64,000 nt of DNA from Bacteroidota bacterium (GTDB lineage Bacteria > Bacteroidota > Bacteroidia > NS11-12g > UBA955): contig CAUJCT010000018.1 of NCBI GenBank assembly GCA_963169345.1, forward strand, positions 1 through 64,000. The letters are read 5' to 3'. Below are positions 1 to 8,081 of this stretch, piece after piece. A program made the translations under genes and the position numbers. The notes under the pieces are model-generated. The model saw only the letters and a program-made list of their open reading frames with translations. It was not told the origin of the DNA and ran no database searches. Numbering within the stretch: position 1 is the stretch's first letter; the number at the start of each line of letters is the position of its first letter.

Positions 1-2289
1 ACCATTTTGCAGGTTTCGTAAAAGAAAATCCGTAGTAATTAATTTTCTACCTTTGGTATTAGAACTGCTCTCCATATCATACTGATAGACTACTGGATCA
101 ACGCCACCGCTTATATATGCACGATAGAGAATTTTAGAATTGGGACTAAAGGCTGACCCCCAAGTGGAACCATTTAAAGCGGAGTCTCTAAACATGAAAC
201 TGGCTATTCCGTTACTTCTGTTGAATGAGAAAACTGTTCTTCCAATTGATAGTAGTTTTCCGTTGGGAGAAGGGTTGATTTGACACTGAGGGAATGTTTC
301 GCCGCAAAGAAAATACCCGGTGCAATTCATCGAATAGGATGTCGAGGCAAGAAGTACGTATATGGTGTCCTGACGTCCTTTACATAACACCCAATAGTCC
401 CTGTTATTGCAGTGACGGATGGCGGTGACGGATTCGCCCGGATTGATCATCATAGCATTGCAATCGTATATAATCCTATTGCGTCTAATAACACTATCCA
501 AGTTACGATTTGCCGGATTGATTTTCACAATCGAATACTGATATCCGCTGGTTGAATCCGAGTCAACTACTGTTTTGGAACCTGTCGCATTGACAATGAC
601 ATATTGATTAGGAATTCCTGGAGCAGGAAATCCTACGGCCTGTTGTAAGCCATCGCCGTGACCTTCTATGGGGCTTCCTGGAAGCTCTTGGTAATCATTC
701 CCATAAACTATAAAGTCAGATGGCATCCCTAAATTTGTTGCACCGTAGAACATCAGGTTTCCTGCACTGTCATTCACCGTAATGCTGCTTTCTTCGGTGT
801 CTATTTGAGGTGGGTTATTGTTATTATACGGCCCCAGATCCCTTGCGGTAAAATCATCCTCGTAAAACCCAAGTCCGGCATAAGTTCCAAAATACCAGTT
901 GGCTCTATCACTTTGAAGCTTATTCCCGCAATTGAATACGATGACGGCCTTTCTCATCGTATCACTGATCGTTTCGTTGGAGTTACTTACATTAAGAATC
1001 ACTGTATAATTACCCGGGGTAGAATTACTGATGTTCAACGTATAAGTGCTGCCTGTAATACTCGTAAGAGTATCGTTTCTCAGTACTTTCCATGTATATG
1101 TAGCTCCTGACTGGTTATAAGCCGTAAATGTTGCATTTTCTGTCACAAAAGGATTATAACAAATAAAATTCTTGTTTCTTGTGAATTTTGCGGATAGAAC
1201 GCAATGGGTAGAAGTCATGGCATTGATGTGTGTAGGTTGCCATAGTCCCTGACGGAAGGTTTGCAGGGTGATTTGCATGATTGAGGTCTGGTCTGCGGTG
1301 AAGGTGTTCACGCATGAGGGTGGACTATAGTCCATGTAGTTCTGCTTTTGATCCAAAGGGTCGCTATTGTAAAGTTCCTCACAAGTATTGTATGTTCCGC
1401 AGTTAGGGTTCTGGTAGCCGACGGCAGGAACATCACAACACATATCACCCAACGAGTCGCAGTCGTTGGCATTTAGGCCTGAGCAGCCTCCTTTGTCAAA
1501 TGGATGCCAGAGACCAAGGTAATGCCCTACTTCATGTGTCAGAAAATTTCCGGTTGAACTTGAGTTGAGCGGACTGCCAGAGTATATGGAATAATCACCG
1601 AACCAGTCGTAGGAGCATACCATTCCTTCGCTTCCGCTAAAATAACTTCCCGGTCTGGTGCTGTACGCCTTAACTCCTACATTTATGCCGGAAGTATCAA
1701 GTATTTGATTGACCACCCAGATATGCAGGTACTTGTCCATAGGAAGGTCGGCGATACCAAGTTGCATGAGCAAATCGGTTTCCTTGATTTTCCTATGGTT
1801 GCTCAATGAACTGTTATGTCGTGTAATCCCACTGATAGTGCTTCCATTGACATCTTTGGTCGCCAGTATGAACTGGATTCCTGTATTGACCGCCGGACTG
1901 CCCGTTCCAGCTTTGTTGCTGAAATGGTTATTCAGTGCCTCTATCTGGCTGTTGATCTGGGTATCGGAAATATTATTTGTTCCATTAGTGTAAACTACAT
2001 GGACAACTACTGGAATAACGTACCTGGTCTTAGGGCAGGTCGGGCCTGTGTTGAGACAGATTTCGCAGGAATAGTTGGGAGGGCGGTTGGGAAGTGCAAA
2101 ACCGCCGGAATTCTGCTTTCGGAAATAGCGAACGCTGCTTCTGAAATTGCGGTTGAATGCGTCATAGCGATTGCTGTCGCGCTGCCGGATGGCTAGTTCC
2201 ACCGAATCATGGCCGCAGTAGTTGCCCTGTCCATGAAGTTCCAGACAGAATAACAAAATGCTTAGTGAGATAATTTTTATTGATTTCAT
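1..2289 (-). CDS. Secreted M43 (pappalysin/cytophagalysin-like) metalloprotease with PKD-like and propeller domains, 3' end off window
   Basis: The frame is open from the ATG at 2289 to base 1, giving 763 visible codons with no stop; the C-terminus lies outside the window. Residues 1-21 form a signal peptide (MKSIKIISLSILLFCLELHG, cleaved near Gln). The zinc site HEVGHYLGLWH starts at His252 (H252, E253, H256, H262), and the Met-turn NYMDY is around Met319, the spacing expected for M43 peptidases. A PKD-like Ig domain follows, then a module beginning NWYFGTYAGLGF that looks like a beta-propeller, related to the one in the gene at 2622. A T9SS sorting domain would be expected past the edge. 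It probably degrades extracellular protein. Parts of the gene are GC-richer than the neighbours (53-55% in two 60-base lines, 38% in another). Confidence 0.9.
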   Translation of the reverse strand, partial: MKSIKIISLSILLFCLELHGQGNYCGHDSVELAIRQRDSNRYDAFNRNFRSSVRYFRKQNSGGFALPNRPPNYSCEICLNTGPTCPKTRYVIPVVVHVVYTNGTNNISDTQINSQIEALNNHFSNKAGTGSPAVNTGIQFILATKDVNGSTISGITRHNSSLSNHRKIKETDLLMQLGIADLPMDKYLHIWVVNQILDTSGINVGVKAYSTRPGSYFSGSEGMVCSYDWFGDYSIYSGSPLNSSSTGNFLTHEVGHYLGLWHPFDKGGCSGLNANDCDSLGDMCCDVPAVGYQNPNCGTYNTCEELYNSDPLDQKQNYMDYSPPSCVNTFTADQTSIMQITLQTFRQGLWQPTHINAMTSTHCVLSAKFTRNKNFICYNPFVTENATFTAYNQSGATYTWKVLRNDTLTSITGSTYTLNISNSTPGNYTVILNVSNSNETISDTMRKAVIVFNCGNKLQSDRANWYFGTYAGLGFYEDDFTARDLGPYNNNNPPQIDTEESSITVNDSAGNLMFYGATNLGMPSDFIVYGNDYQELPGSPIEGHGDGLQQAVGFPAPGIPNQYVIVNATGSKTVVDSDSTSGYQYSIVKINPANRNLDSVIRRNRIIYDCNAMMINPGESVTAIRHCNNRDYWVLCKGRQDTIYVLLASTSYSMNCTGYFLCGETFPQCQINPSPNGKLLSIGRTVFSFNRSNGIASFMFRDSALNGSTWGSAFSPNSKILYRAYISGGVDPVVYQYDMESSSNTKGRKLITTDFLLRNLQNG

Positions 2290-2329
2290 GATATTTTAAT
2301 TGTGGGGTGTAATATAAGTAAATTACGCC

Positions 2330-2347
2330 TATCCTCTATAGAGGATA
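2330..2347. promoter_or_regulatory. 18-bp perfect palindrome, candidate operator
   Basis: TATCCTCTATAGAGGATA is its own reverse complement. It lies in the 91-bp gap between the divergent protease gene (ATG at 2289) and the XRE gene (ATG at 2381). A dyad of this size is typical of sites bound by XRE dimers, so autoregulation plus control of the protease is the simplest reading. It is followed on the plus strand by six T (2349-2354), so a 7-bp-stem leader terminator or attenuator of the XRE gene is an alternative. Confidence 0.55.
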
Positions 2348-2380
2348 ATTTTTTCCTTTTTGAGAATCTCAATTTGTGAA

Positions 2381-2602
2381 ATGAAAAATGAGGAAAAAAT
2401 CAGATGGATAGGGGATAAAATCAAGAAGTTACGAAAAGAAAATAATTATACCAGTCATGAAAATTTCGCTATGGAGCAAGAAATAAGTGCAAGCTATTAT
2501 TGGACAGTTGAAAATGCCCGGAATATGAGTTTGGATTATTTTCTAACCATTTTGGAAAAGTTGGGAACAAATCCTAAGGATTTCTTTGAAGATTGGGAAT
2601 GA
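2381..2602 (+). CDS. XRE/Cro-CI-type helix-turn-helix regulator
   Basis: A 73-residue single-domain protein. The pattern IRWIGDKIKKLRKENNYTS..NFAMEQEIS.SYYWTVENARNMSLDYFLTILEKLG matches the five-helix XRE fold: helix 2-3 around residues 24-42, then the usual L-x-x-F-L-x-I-L-x-K-L-G ending. I chose the ATG at 2381; an in-frame TTG at 2360 would add seven residues unlike the family. The stop is 20 bp before the T9SS gene at 2622, so the two are probably cotranscribed. The palindrome at 2330-2347 lies 34 bp upstream. It likely represses this operon and possibly the divergent protease. No toxin partner is visible, and the downstream protein has a signal peptide, so a toxin-antitoxin role is unlikely. 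Confidence 0.8.
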   Translation: MKNEEKIRWIGDKIKKLRKENNYTSHENFAMEQEISASYYWTVENARNMSLDYFLTILEKLGTNPKDFFEDWE

Positions 2603-2621
2603 ATGAGTAAATTTGTTCTCA

Positions 2622-4649
2622 ATGGAGGATATAAAAAAACTATTTCTACTATTTTTAACCTTTATCCTATGTGAACCAGATAGTTACGGACAAAATAAGA
2701 AAGATTATTGGTTTTTCGGGGATAAGGTGTGTATCGTCTTTGACAATGATACCGTTTATGGTGACAATGTACTAAATAGTGTTCATTTTGACGAGGGTAA
2801 CGGTCAATTAAATGATTCAGACGGCAATGTCATTTTGTTGTCTGATTATGGTAAAGTATATGATGGTCAAGGTAATACTATTGTTGATGGATTATTTGGT
2901 TTTAGTGGTTCTACACAATCATCTATAATTCTCAGGCATCCTGATAATGACAGTTTCATCTATATCTTCACAAATGATGTATTTGACGAAGGGGAGGGAT
3001 TGAGAATGACCCAACTGATTAGGAGTAACAATAGTTATAAAGTAGTTGTAAAAAACAAAACGCTCATTAACAGGGGTACTGAAAAACTGAATGCAGTTAA
3101 CCATCAAAATGGGAGAGATATTTGGGTGACATCACATTCTTTTGGTGACAACAACTTTCACAGCTTTTTGATTACAAAGAGCGGGCTTTTGCCTTGTCGT
3201 GTTATATCAAGCTCAGGCACAATAATAGCTAACTCAAGCAGTTGGTTTGGCGCTCAAGGCCAATTGAAATTTTCTCCTAATGGCACGATAATTTCAATGG
3301 TAAGTGGTAACATTAATAATAGTGCTTTACAATTATTTAGATTCGACAATAATACTGGTTTAATTCAAAGAATCTTTGAGAGCTATCATATTATTCCTTA
3401 TGGGTGTGAATTTTCTAAATCAGGTGCGAAATTATATTTATCAGACTTTAAGGGGAAAAGAATATTTCAATATAATTTAAGTTCATTGGATTCTGCATCA
3501 ATTGTAAATAGCCAACGAAAGATTATTGACATTCCCTTGGAAATATACCAGCAAATGCAATTAGGAATAGATGGACGGATATATGTTGCAATAAAGGATT
3601 CCTTTTATGTAGGTGCGATTGAAAACCCTGAGGATACAGGTATTAGCTGTAACTTTAACAGTAGAGCGGTATATATGGGCAAGGCTAATAAAAGTTTGGG
3701 ACTTCCTAATTTCAATCAAAGCAGATACTATACTCCACCAATAGATTATAAATATGAGCAGAATTGCGTAAGCAACAATATTCAGTTTTGGGGTAAGGAC
3801 ACATTTCATGCTATAAGCCACACTTGGCAAATTAAGAAATCAGGAAAACCTGCTGAAGCGACATACACAACAAAAAACATTAATCATACATTTGCTGATA
3901 CAGGAATGTATGATGTCAGATACATTGCCTCTAGCGGAAGCAGACAGGATACAATTACTAAAATTATCACCCTGTATCCTAAGATCAACAAACATTTTTT
4001 AGGCAAGGATACTGTGTATGCAAAAGGAGATGCAATCAGTAAAATGCTTAAAGCTCCTTTTGGTATGCACTGCCAGCTTTGGCAGGATAGCAGTTGTCTT
4101 AGTACATTTACGGCAGACACGGCAGGAGTATATTATTGTAAGGTTATCAACCAATCATTCTGTGAGGTTACGGATACAATCGTCATTTCAGAATGTATCA
4201 ATAACCTTACCACTCCAAGCATATTCAGGAAAAAAGACACATTATTCACTTATCAGGCACTGGCAGACAGTTTTGTTTGGTACAGAAACAATGTCCAGTA
4301 TAAGGTAACCAAGGAATCGTTTATCAAGCTCACCGATACCGGGCATTACAGGGTAGAAGCAGCAAAAAAAGGTCATTGCAACCGTAGCAGTAGCACAAAT
4401 TGGGTGAACAAACTTGGTTTAAAGGGTATCACATTATCCGATCTCAATATTTGTTTGTACCCTAATCCTTCAGAAGGAGAAGTATTTATTCTGTCCGGTC
4501 AGGATTTCAAATTGCAGGTCTTTGATGTAACTGGAAAGTTGATTAGTAAAACCGGGAATATCAAAAATATATCACTTCCCAAAGGAGTATATTTCTTTTG
4601 TTTTGAAGCGGATGGATACAGAGTGACTGAAAAGGTAGTTGTACTGTAA
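2622..4649 (+). CDS. Secreted propeller/PKD protein with T9SS type A sorting domain
   Basis: 675 residues from the ATG at 2622, with a signal peptide ending near SYGQ. The mature protein opens with KKDYWFFGDKVCIVFDNDT, then a roughly 350-residue beta-propeller-like region with SPNG and NGRDIWV motifs shared with the M43 protease across the gap. A PKD-like domain follows around residues 390-450, a second Ig-like domain around 455-525, and a T9SS C-terminal domain beginning near ICLYPNPSEGEVFI and ending KVVVL. This predicts export through T9SS and attachment to the cell surface. No catalytic motif is visible, so adhesion or binding is likelier than enzymatic activity. The gene is AT-rich (about one third G+C in one 60-base line), unlike parts of the protease gene. 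Confidence 0.85.
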   Translation: MEDIKKLFLLFLTFILCEPDSYGQNKKDYWFFGDKVCIVFDNDTVYGDNVLNSVHFDEGNGQLNDSDGNVILLSDYGKVYDGQGNTIVDGLFGFSGSTQSSIILRHPDNDSFIYIFTNDVFDEGEGLRMTQLIRSNNSYKVVVKNKTLINRGTEKLNAVNHQNGRDIWVTSHSFGDNNFHSFLITKSGLLPCRVISSSGTIIANSSSWFGAQGQLKFSPNGTIISMVSGNINNSALQLFRFDNNTGLIQRIFESYHIIPYGCEFSKSGAKLYLSDFKGKRIFQYNLSSLDSASIVNSQRKIIDIPLEIYQQMQLGIDGRIYVAIKDSFYVGAIENPEDTGISCNFNSRAVYMGKANKSLGLPNFNQSRYYTPPIDYKYEQNCVSNNIQFWGKDTFHAISHTWQIKKSGKPAEATYTTKNINHTFADTGMYDVRYIASSGSRQDTITKIITLYPKINKHFLGKDTVYAKGDAISKMLKAPFGMHCQLWQDSSCLSTFTADTAGVYYCKVINQSFCEVTDTIVISECINNLTTPSIFRKKDTLFTYQALADSFVWYRNNVQYKVTKESFIKLTDTGHYRVEAAKKGHCNRSSSTNWVNKLGLKGITLSDLNICLYPNPSEGEVFILSGQDFKLQVFDVTGKLISKTGNIKNISLPKGVYFFCFEADGYRVTEKVVVL

Positions 4650-4885
4650 AAATAATTTCTGCTTACATTGCAGGTATTGCTTAAGCTGTGAAGATATCGA
4701 ACGGGAAATTCTATGTTTTCAATATCTTACTCATCTATTTCAAATGAATTTAGTTCTGCTCATCAAAATCATATAGAACATAAAATTCAAAAAAGGATTG
4801 CATGAGAATCATTAATCTAAATGTAATGCAAGTCTCTATCATCGTTTAATAATAACTCAGTCTTACCTAAAAACATTTTAAAATT

Positions 4886-6262
4886 TTAAACTTTCACCAC
4901 TTTCCATTTGCCTCGCTTAAATGCCCATAAAGCCAGTAAAGCAATGAATGTCTCGGCAACCGGTATCGCTATGAATGCACCTGTTTCTTTTAAATTGAAT
5001 TGGTAGGCTAAAACATAAGCCAATGGAATCTGAAAACACCAAAACCCTATGAAATTAATTAATGTCGGTGTTCTCGTATCTCCGGCTCCATTCAGTGCTT
5101 GTGTCATTACCATACCTATTCCATAAAAAATATAACCATATCCAATAATTCTTAATGACTCGGCTCCATAAGGAATTAGATTTGGGTCTTTTGTAAATAT
5201 AGAAACAATTCCTTCTGCAAAGCCAATAAACAGTAACATTACAAAACCCATAAACAGTGCGTTGTATTTTGCCGTTAGCATAACACTTTTCTCTGCTCTG
5301 TCAATTTTACCAGCTCCTAAATTCTGACCAACCAGTGTAGCTGCTGCATTGCTTAATCCCCATGCCGGTAAAATGAAAAAGACTACATTTCGAATCGCTA
5401 CCTGATAACCTGCGGATGCATCCGTACCTCCGGTTTCTGATACCAGTCGGGTCAATACAATCCATGAACCACTGGCTATAATAAATTGCATGGTGGCCGG
5501 CCATCCTAAATTGATAATGTTCTTAATCAACTTTAAATCGGGACGGAATTTTGTCAAACTGATTTTGAGTATTGATTTACCATTGAATAAATGGTAACAC
5601 TGGTAAACAACTCCTGTTCCTCTTCCTATCACAGTTGCTATGGCGGCACCCTTTAAGCCCATCCAGTTGATGAATATCGGACATAATATTATATTGATGA
5701 TACTGGCCAGCCACAAACTCTTCATTGCCATGGCTGCATTACCTGCTCCTCTGAAAATACCGTTAATGACAAAAATTAAAATGATAACAATACTGCCACC
5801 TAACATGATTCTCGTAAAGATAGCACCTTGCTCTATCACCTCTTTCTGTGCGCCCATTAACAGCAAAATGTCTTCTGCAAAAATAACACCCGGTATACTG
5901 AGAAGTATTGTAAAAATTAATGAGATAAATACAGATTGCGCTCCGGCTTTTGAGGCTTCCTCTGGTGACTTTTCTCCGATTCTCCTCGCAACAATGGCTG
6001 TAGCGGCCGTACTTAATCCCATTGCCACTGAATAAATGATTGTAATGACTGACTCAGTTAAACCAACTGTTGCAATGGCTGCTGGCCCTAACTTGCCTAC
6101 AAAGTACATGTCCACTAAAGCAAATACACTTTCTAAACTTAATTCAAGTATCATTGGAACAGCAAGCAATAAGGCTGCCTTTTTCAAACTGCCACTCGTG
6201 TAATCGTGCTCCTTTCCTTCAAGTGATTCCTTTATAGTTTGTATATATTTATTGATTCGCAT
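4886..6262 (-). CDS. MATE family multidrug/sodium antiporter
   Basis: 458 residues, the usual MATE length, with about twelve hydrophobic segments in two pseudo-repeats. Recognisable family features are the first half LAVPMILELSLESVFALVDMY, the segment GLTESVITIIYSVAMGLSTA, and the second-half counterparts GWPATMQFIIASGSW and AATLVGQNLGAGKIDRAE. It is an inner-membrane exporter of cationic drugs or metabolites driven by Na+ or H+. The N-terminus carries about 20 charged residues (KYIQTIKESLEGKEHDYTSG) before helix 1, somewhat longer than average. It stands alone between the T9SS gene (convergent) and the terminator of the sigma-factor operon. The substrate cannot be told from sequence. Confidence 0.93.
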   Translation of the reverse strand: MRINKYIQTIKESLEGKEHDYTSGSLKKAALLLAVPMILELSLESVFALVDMYFVGKLGPAAIATVGLTESVITIIYSVAMGLSTAATAIVARRIGEKSPEEASKAGAQSVFISLIFTILLSIPGVIFAEDILLLMGAQKEVIEQGAIFTRIMLGGSIVIILIFVINGIFRGAGNAAMAMKSLWLASIINIILCPIFINWMGLKGAAIATVIGRGTGVVYQCYHLFNGKSILKISLTKFRPDLKLIKNIINLGWPATMQFIIASGSWIVLTRLVSETGGTDASAGYQVAIRNVVFFILPAWGLSNAAATLVGQNLGAGKIDRAEKSVMLTAKYNALFMGFVMLLFIGFAEGIVSIFTKDPNLIPYGAESLRIIGYGYIFYGIGMVMTQALNGAGDTRTPTLINFIGFWCFQIPLAYVLAYQFNLKETGAFIAIPVAETFIALLALWAFKRGKWKVVKV

Positions 6263-6394
6263 GTGTTTTTCTTATAGTTATTGTAGTTAAAAAAAAATAG
6301 CCTGCGAAACTAAGTTTTAGATTTCACTTTTTTAGTGGGGACTTGCGTCATTTTTACATCATAATTTTGATTGTAAATCAATTGTTTATTAACC

Positions 6395-6433
6395 TAAAAA
6401 TAAAGAAAGGCTATCATTTTGATAGCCTTTCTT
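6395..6433 (-). terminator. Intrinsic terminator of the ECF sigma operon
   Basis: A 13-bp perfect stem (6403-6415 with 6421-6433) and 5-base loop; on the minus strand it is followed by a T-rich tract (complement of the A-run at 6396-6404). It lies 20 bp past the stop of the gene at 6453. Confidence 0.85.
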
Positions 6434-6452
6434 AAAAATTATTTTAACTGCT

Positions 6453-6992
6453 TTATTCGTCATCGGGAGTAGCATCACCAGGTGGCGGCGGCGGTGGCCC
6501 CTGCTTTTTATGCTCCTTGGCTCTTTGCATAACTTCCTTTTTAAACTCTCGCTCTACCAATGGTAACATAGCTACTTTCTTTACAGGGATGACCTTCTTG
6601 AACTTCTCTACATACTCCTTGTATAAAGCTGTCTGATCTTCTCTTAGCTTTATCGATGCATTTAAAAACTCTTCTGCTTTTTTGTCATCCATAAATACTA
6701 CATCGTTCGGTTTGTACTTGGCATGAAAACTATCCCTCAGAGCTTTTTCTTTTTTCTTATACTCATCGTATAAAGGCCAAAATGCTTTTTGCTCTGTTTC
6801 CGTTAAAGCCAGTTTTTCATTGTAGAACTTCTTCCTCAACTCTTCAATTTTTTCTTTCTTTGGTTTGTCCTTTTTTCCTTTGCCTTGTTGGCCTGGACCT
6901 TGGGCTTTCAGACCAGTTAAACTGATCATTACCCCCAGAGCAAGTGCTAATAGCCCTTTACCCATTTTTCCGATTTTTACGTTCGCTAACAT
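6453..6992 (-). CDS. Spy/CpxP-like periplasmic protein, last gene of ECF sigma operon
   Basis: 179 residues with a signal peptide (hydrophobic segment LLALALGVMISLTGLKAQG). The mature part is Lys/Glu-rich and helical: EKIEELRKKFYNEKLALTET, then EQKAFWPLYDEYKKKEKALRDSF, resembling the LTxxQ helical repeats of Spy/CpxP periplasmic chaperone-like proteins. The tail is GPPPPPPGDATPDDE. Genes of this type commonly end Bacteroidota ECF sigma operons and are sometimes described as sensors of the sigma factor. It lies 26 bp after the anti-sigma-like gene and just before a strong terminator. Its role in envelope stress is inferred from context. Confidence 0.7.
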   Translation of the reverse strand: MLANVKIGKMGKGLLALALGVMISLTGLKAQGPGQQGKGKKDKPKKEKIEELRKKFYNEKLALTETEQKAFWPLYDEYKKKEKALRDSFHAKYKPNDVVFMDDKKAEEFLNASIKLREDQTALYKEYVEKFKKVIPVKKVAMLPLVEREFKKEVMQRAKEHKKQGPPPPPPGDATPDDE

Positions 6993-7018
6993 TTGTTTCT
7001 TGTAATTTGTGATTAAAC

Positions 7019-7459
7019 TTATATTTCTATTTCATCATCCAGAATACTGTACTCTTCTTCCAGATCTTCCAGGTCTTCTTTGCTAATAAAATTATCGATA
7101 TACTGTGATTGAATTTTTTCCGTATACAATGAATCAATTACTTCATCCTGTACATACGTTTCAAATTCTTCGTCATCAAACTCAACACTGTTTTCAAATT
7201 GTACAATATCCATTGAGTCTAAATCATTAAAACTGATTTCGTTTTCGTCTTTAGCACTTCTTATACTGAATATTGTTATCATGACGACGATTGCAACTGA
7301 TGCAGCAATTGATACAATTTTACCCCAATAAACTACTTTTGCTTTGCCCGCACTTGACTCTTCTTTCAAACGATTTAAAACATTTGTTTCAAGTTGTTCA
7401 AAATAGCCTTCAGGTATTGTCCAGCCTTCTTGTTTGTATTTTGGATCTAATGATTCCAT
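7019..7459 (-). CDS. Membrane-anchored anti-sigma factor-like protein
   Basis: 146 residues. The N-terminal cytosolic segment, about 45 residues, contains GWTIPEGYFEQLETNVLNRL, a motif common in Bacteroidota anti-sigma-like proteins behind ECF sigma genes. One transmembrane helix follows (VVYWGKIVSIAASVAIVVMI, about residues 42-64), then a very acidic periplasmic tail rich in Asp and Glu. It lies 38 bp downstream of the sigma gene and 26 bp upstream of the Spy-like gene. It has no zinc-binding HxxxCxxC anti-sigma motif, so the call rests on position, topology and the EGYFEQLE motif. Confidence 0.7.
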   Translation of the reverse strand: MESLDPKYKQEGWTIPEGYFEQLETNVLNRLKEESSAGKAKVVYWGKIVSIAASVAIVVMITIFSIRSAKDENEISFNDLDSMDIVQFENSVEFDDEEFETYVQDEVIDSLYTEKIQSQYIDNFISKEDLEDLEEEYSILDDEIEI

Positions 7460-7497
7460 TGCTTTGTATATTTAAGACTATAGTTAAATTATTTGGT

Positions 7498-8058
7498 TTA
7501 ATGGATGTCTAAAAAATGCTTAATTTTTTCAACTGCGTGATGAAAACTGGCTTTTAAAGCGCCTTCACTTGTTCCGGTAATTTCACTGATTTCTTTATAC
7601 GGCATGTCTTCAAAGTATTTATAATTAAAAACCAGTCTTTGTTTTTCCGGTAACTCTAATAATGCCTCTTGCAACTTTCTGAATATTTTGTCTCCATTCA
7701 TGCCGTCTCCCTGATGTATAAACTGTTTCATAATGCCTTCCTGATCCATAATGTCATCTAATGAGGTGAATTTTCTCTTCTTTTTTAATATGTTTAAACT
7801 CTCGTTATAGGCTATCCTGTAAATAAAACTGCTTAAAGCCGAATCAAATCTGAAATTGTCTGCAAATCTCCACAACCTGATAAATACATTTTGTACCACT
7901 TCATCGGTGTCCTCATGCACTATCACTATTCTTCGAACCTGCCAATACACCTTTTGTTTGTATCTGTTCATTATCTCCCTGAAATAAATTTCTTCTTTGC
8001 CTTTGTCAACAAAGTTTTTCATTAATTCGTGGTCGCTTAACTGTTTTATCGGACTCAA
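7498..8058 (-). CDS. ECF-type RNA polymerase sigma-70 factor
   Basis: 186 residues with both conserved sigma regions: region 2 around residues 25-92 (DTDEVVQNVFIRLWRFADNF, then LSSFIYRIAYNESLNILKKK) and region 4 around residues 125-182 (LPEKQRLVFNYKYFEDMPYK, EISEITGTSEGALKASFHHA). The start is a TTG at 8058; the first ATG would remove conserved N-terminal residues. The start codon lies only 23 bp from the start of the divergent gene at 8082, so their promoters must overlap. It heads the operon with the anti-sigma-like and Spy-like genes and presumably responds to an envelope signal. Confidence 0.92.
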   Translation of the reverse strand: MSPIKQLSDHELMKNFVDKGKEEIYFREIMNRYKQKVYWQVRRIVIVHEDTDEVVQNVFIRLWRFADNFRFDSALSSFIYRIAYNESLNILKKKRKFTSLDDIMDQEGIMKQFIHQGDGMNGDKIFRKLQEALLELPEKQRLVFNYKYFEDMPYKEISEITGTSEGALKASFHHAVEKIKHFLDIH

Positions 8059-8062
8059 GTTG

Positions 8063-8070
8063 TAATTTTG
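8063..8070 (+). promoter_or_regulatory. -7 element TAATTTTG of the thioredoxin-like gene
   Basis: Matches TAnnTTTG, the Bacteroidota -7 box, 11 bp before the TTG start at 8082. The transcript would therefore have almost no leader. A clear -33 TTTG would have to lie inside the divergent sigma gene. Confidence 0.5.
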
Positions 8071-8081
8071 ACCTGGCGAAT

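Noticed and set aside
2381-4649. XRE gene plus downstream gene as a toxin-antitoxin pair
   Set aside because: The downstream product has a signal peptide and a T9SS sorting domain and is far larger than a toxin.
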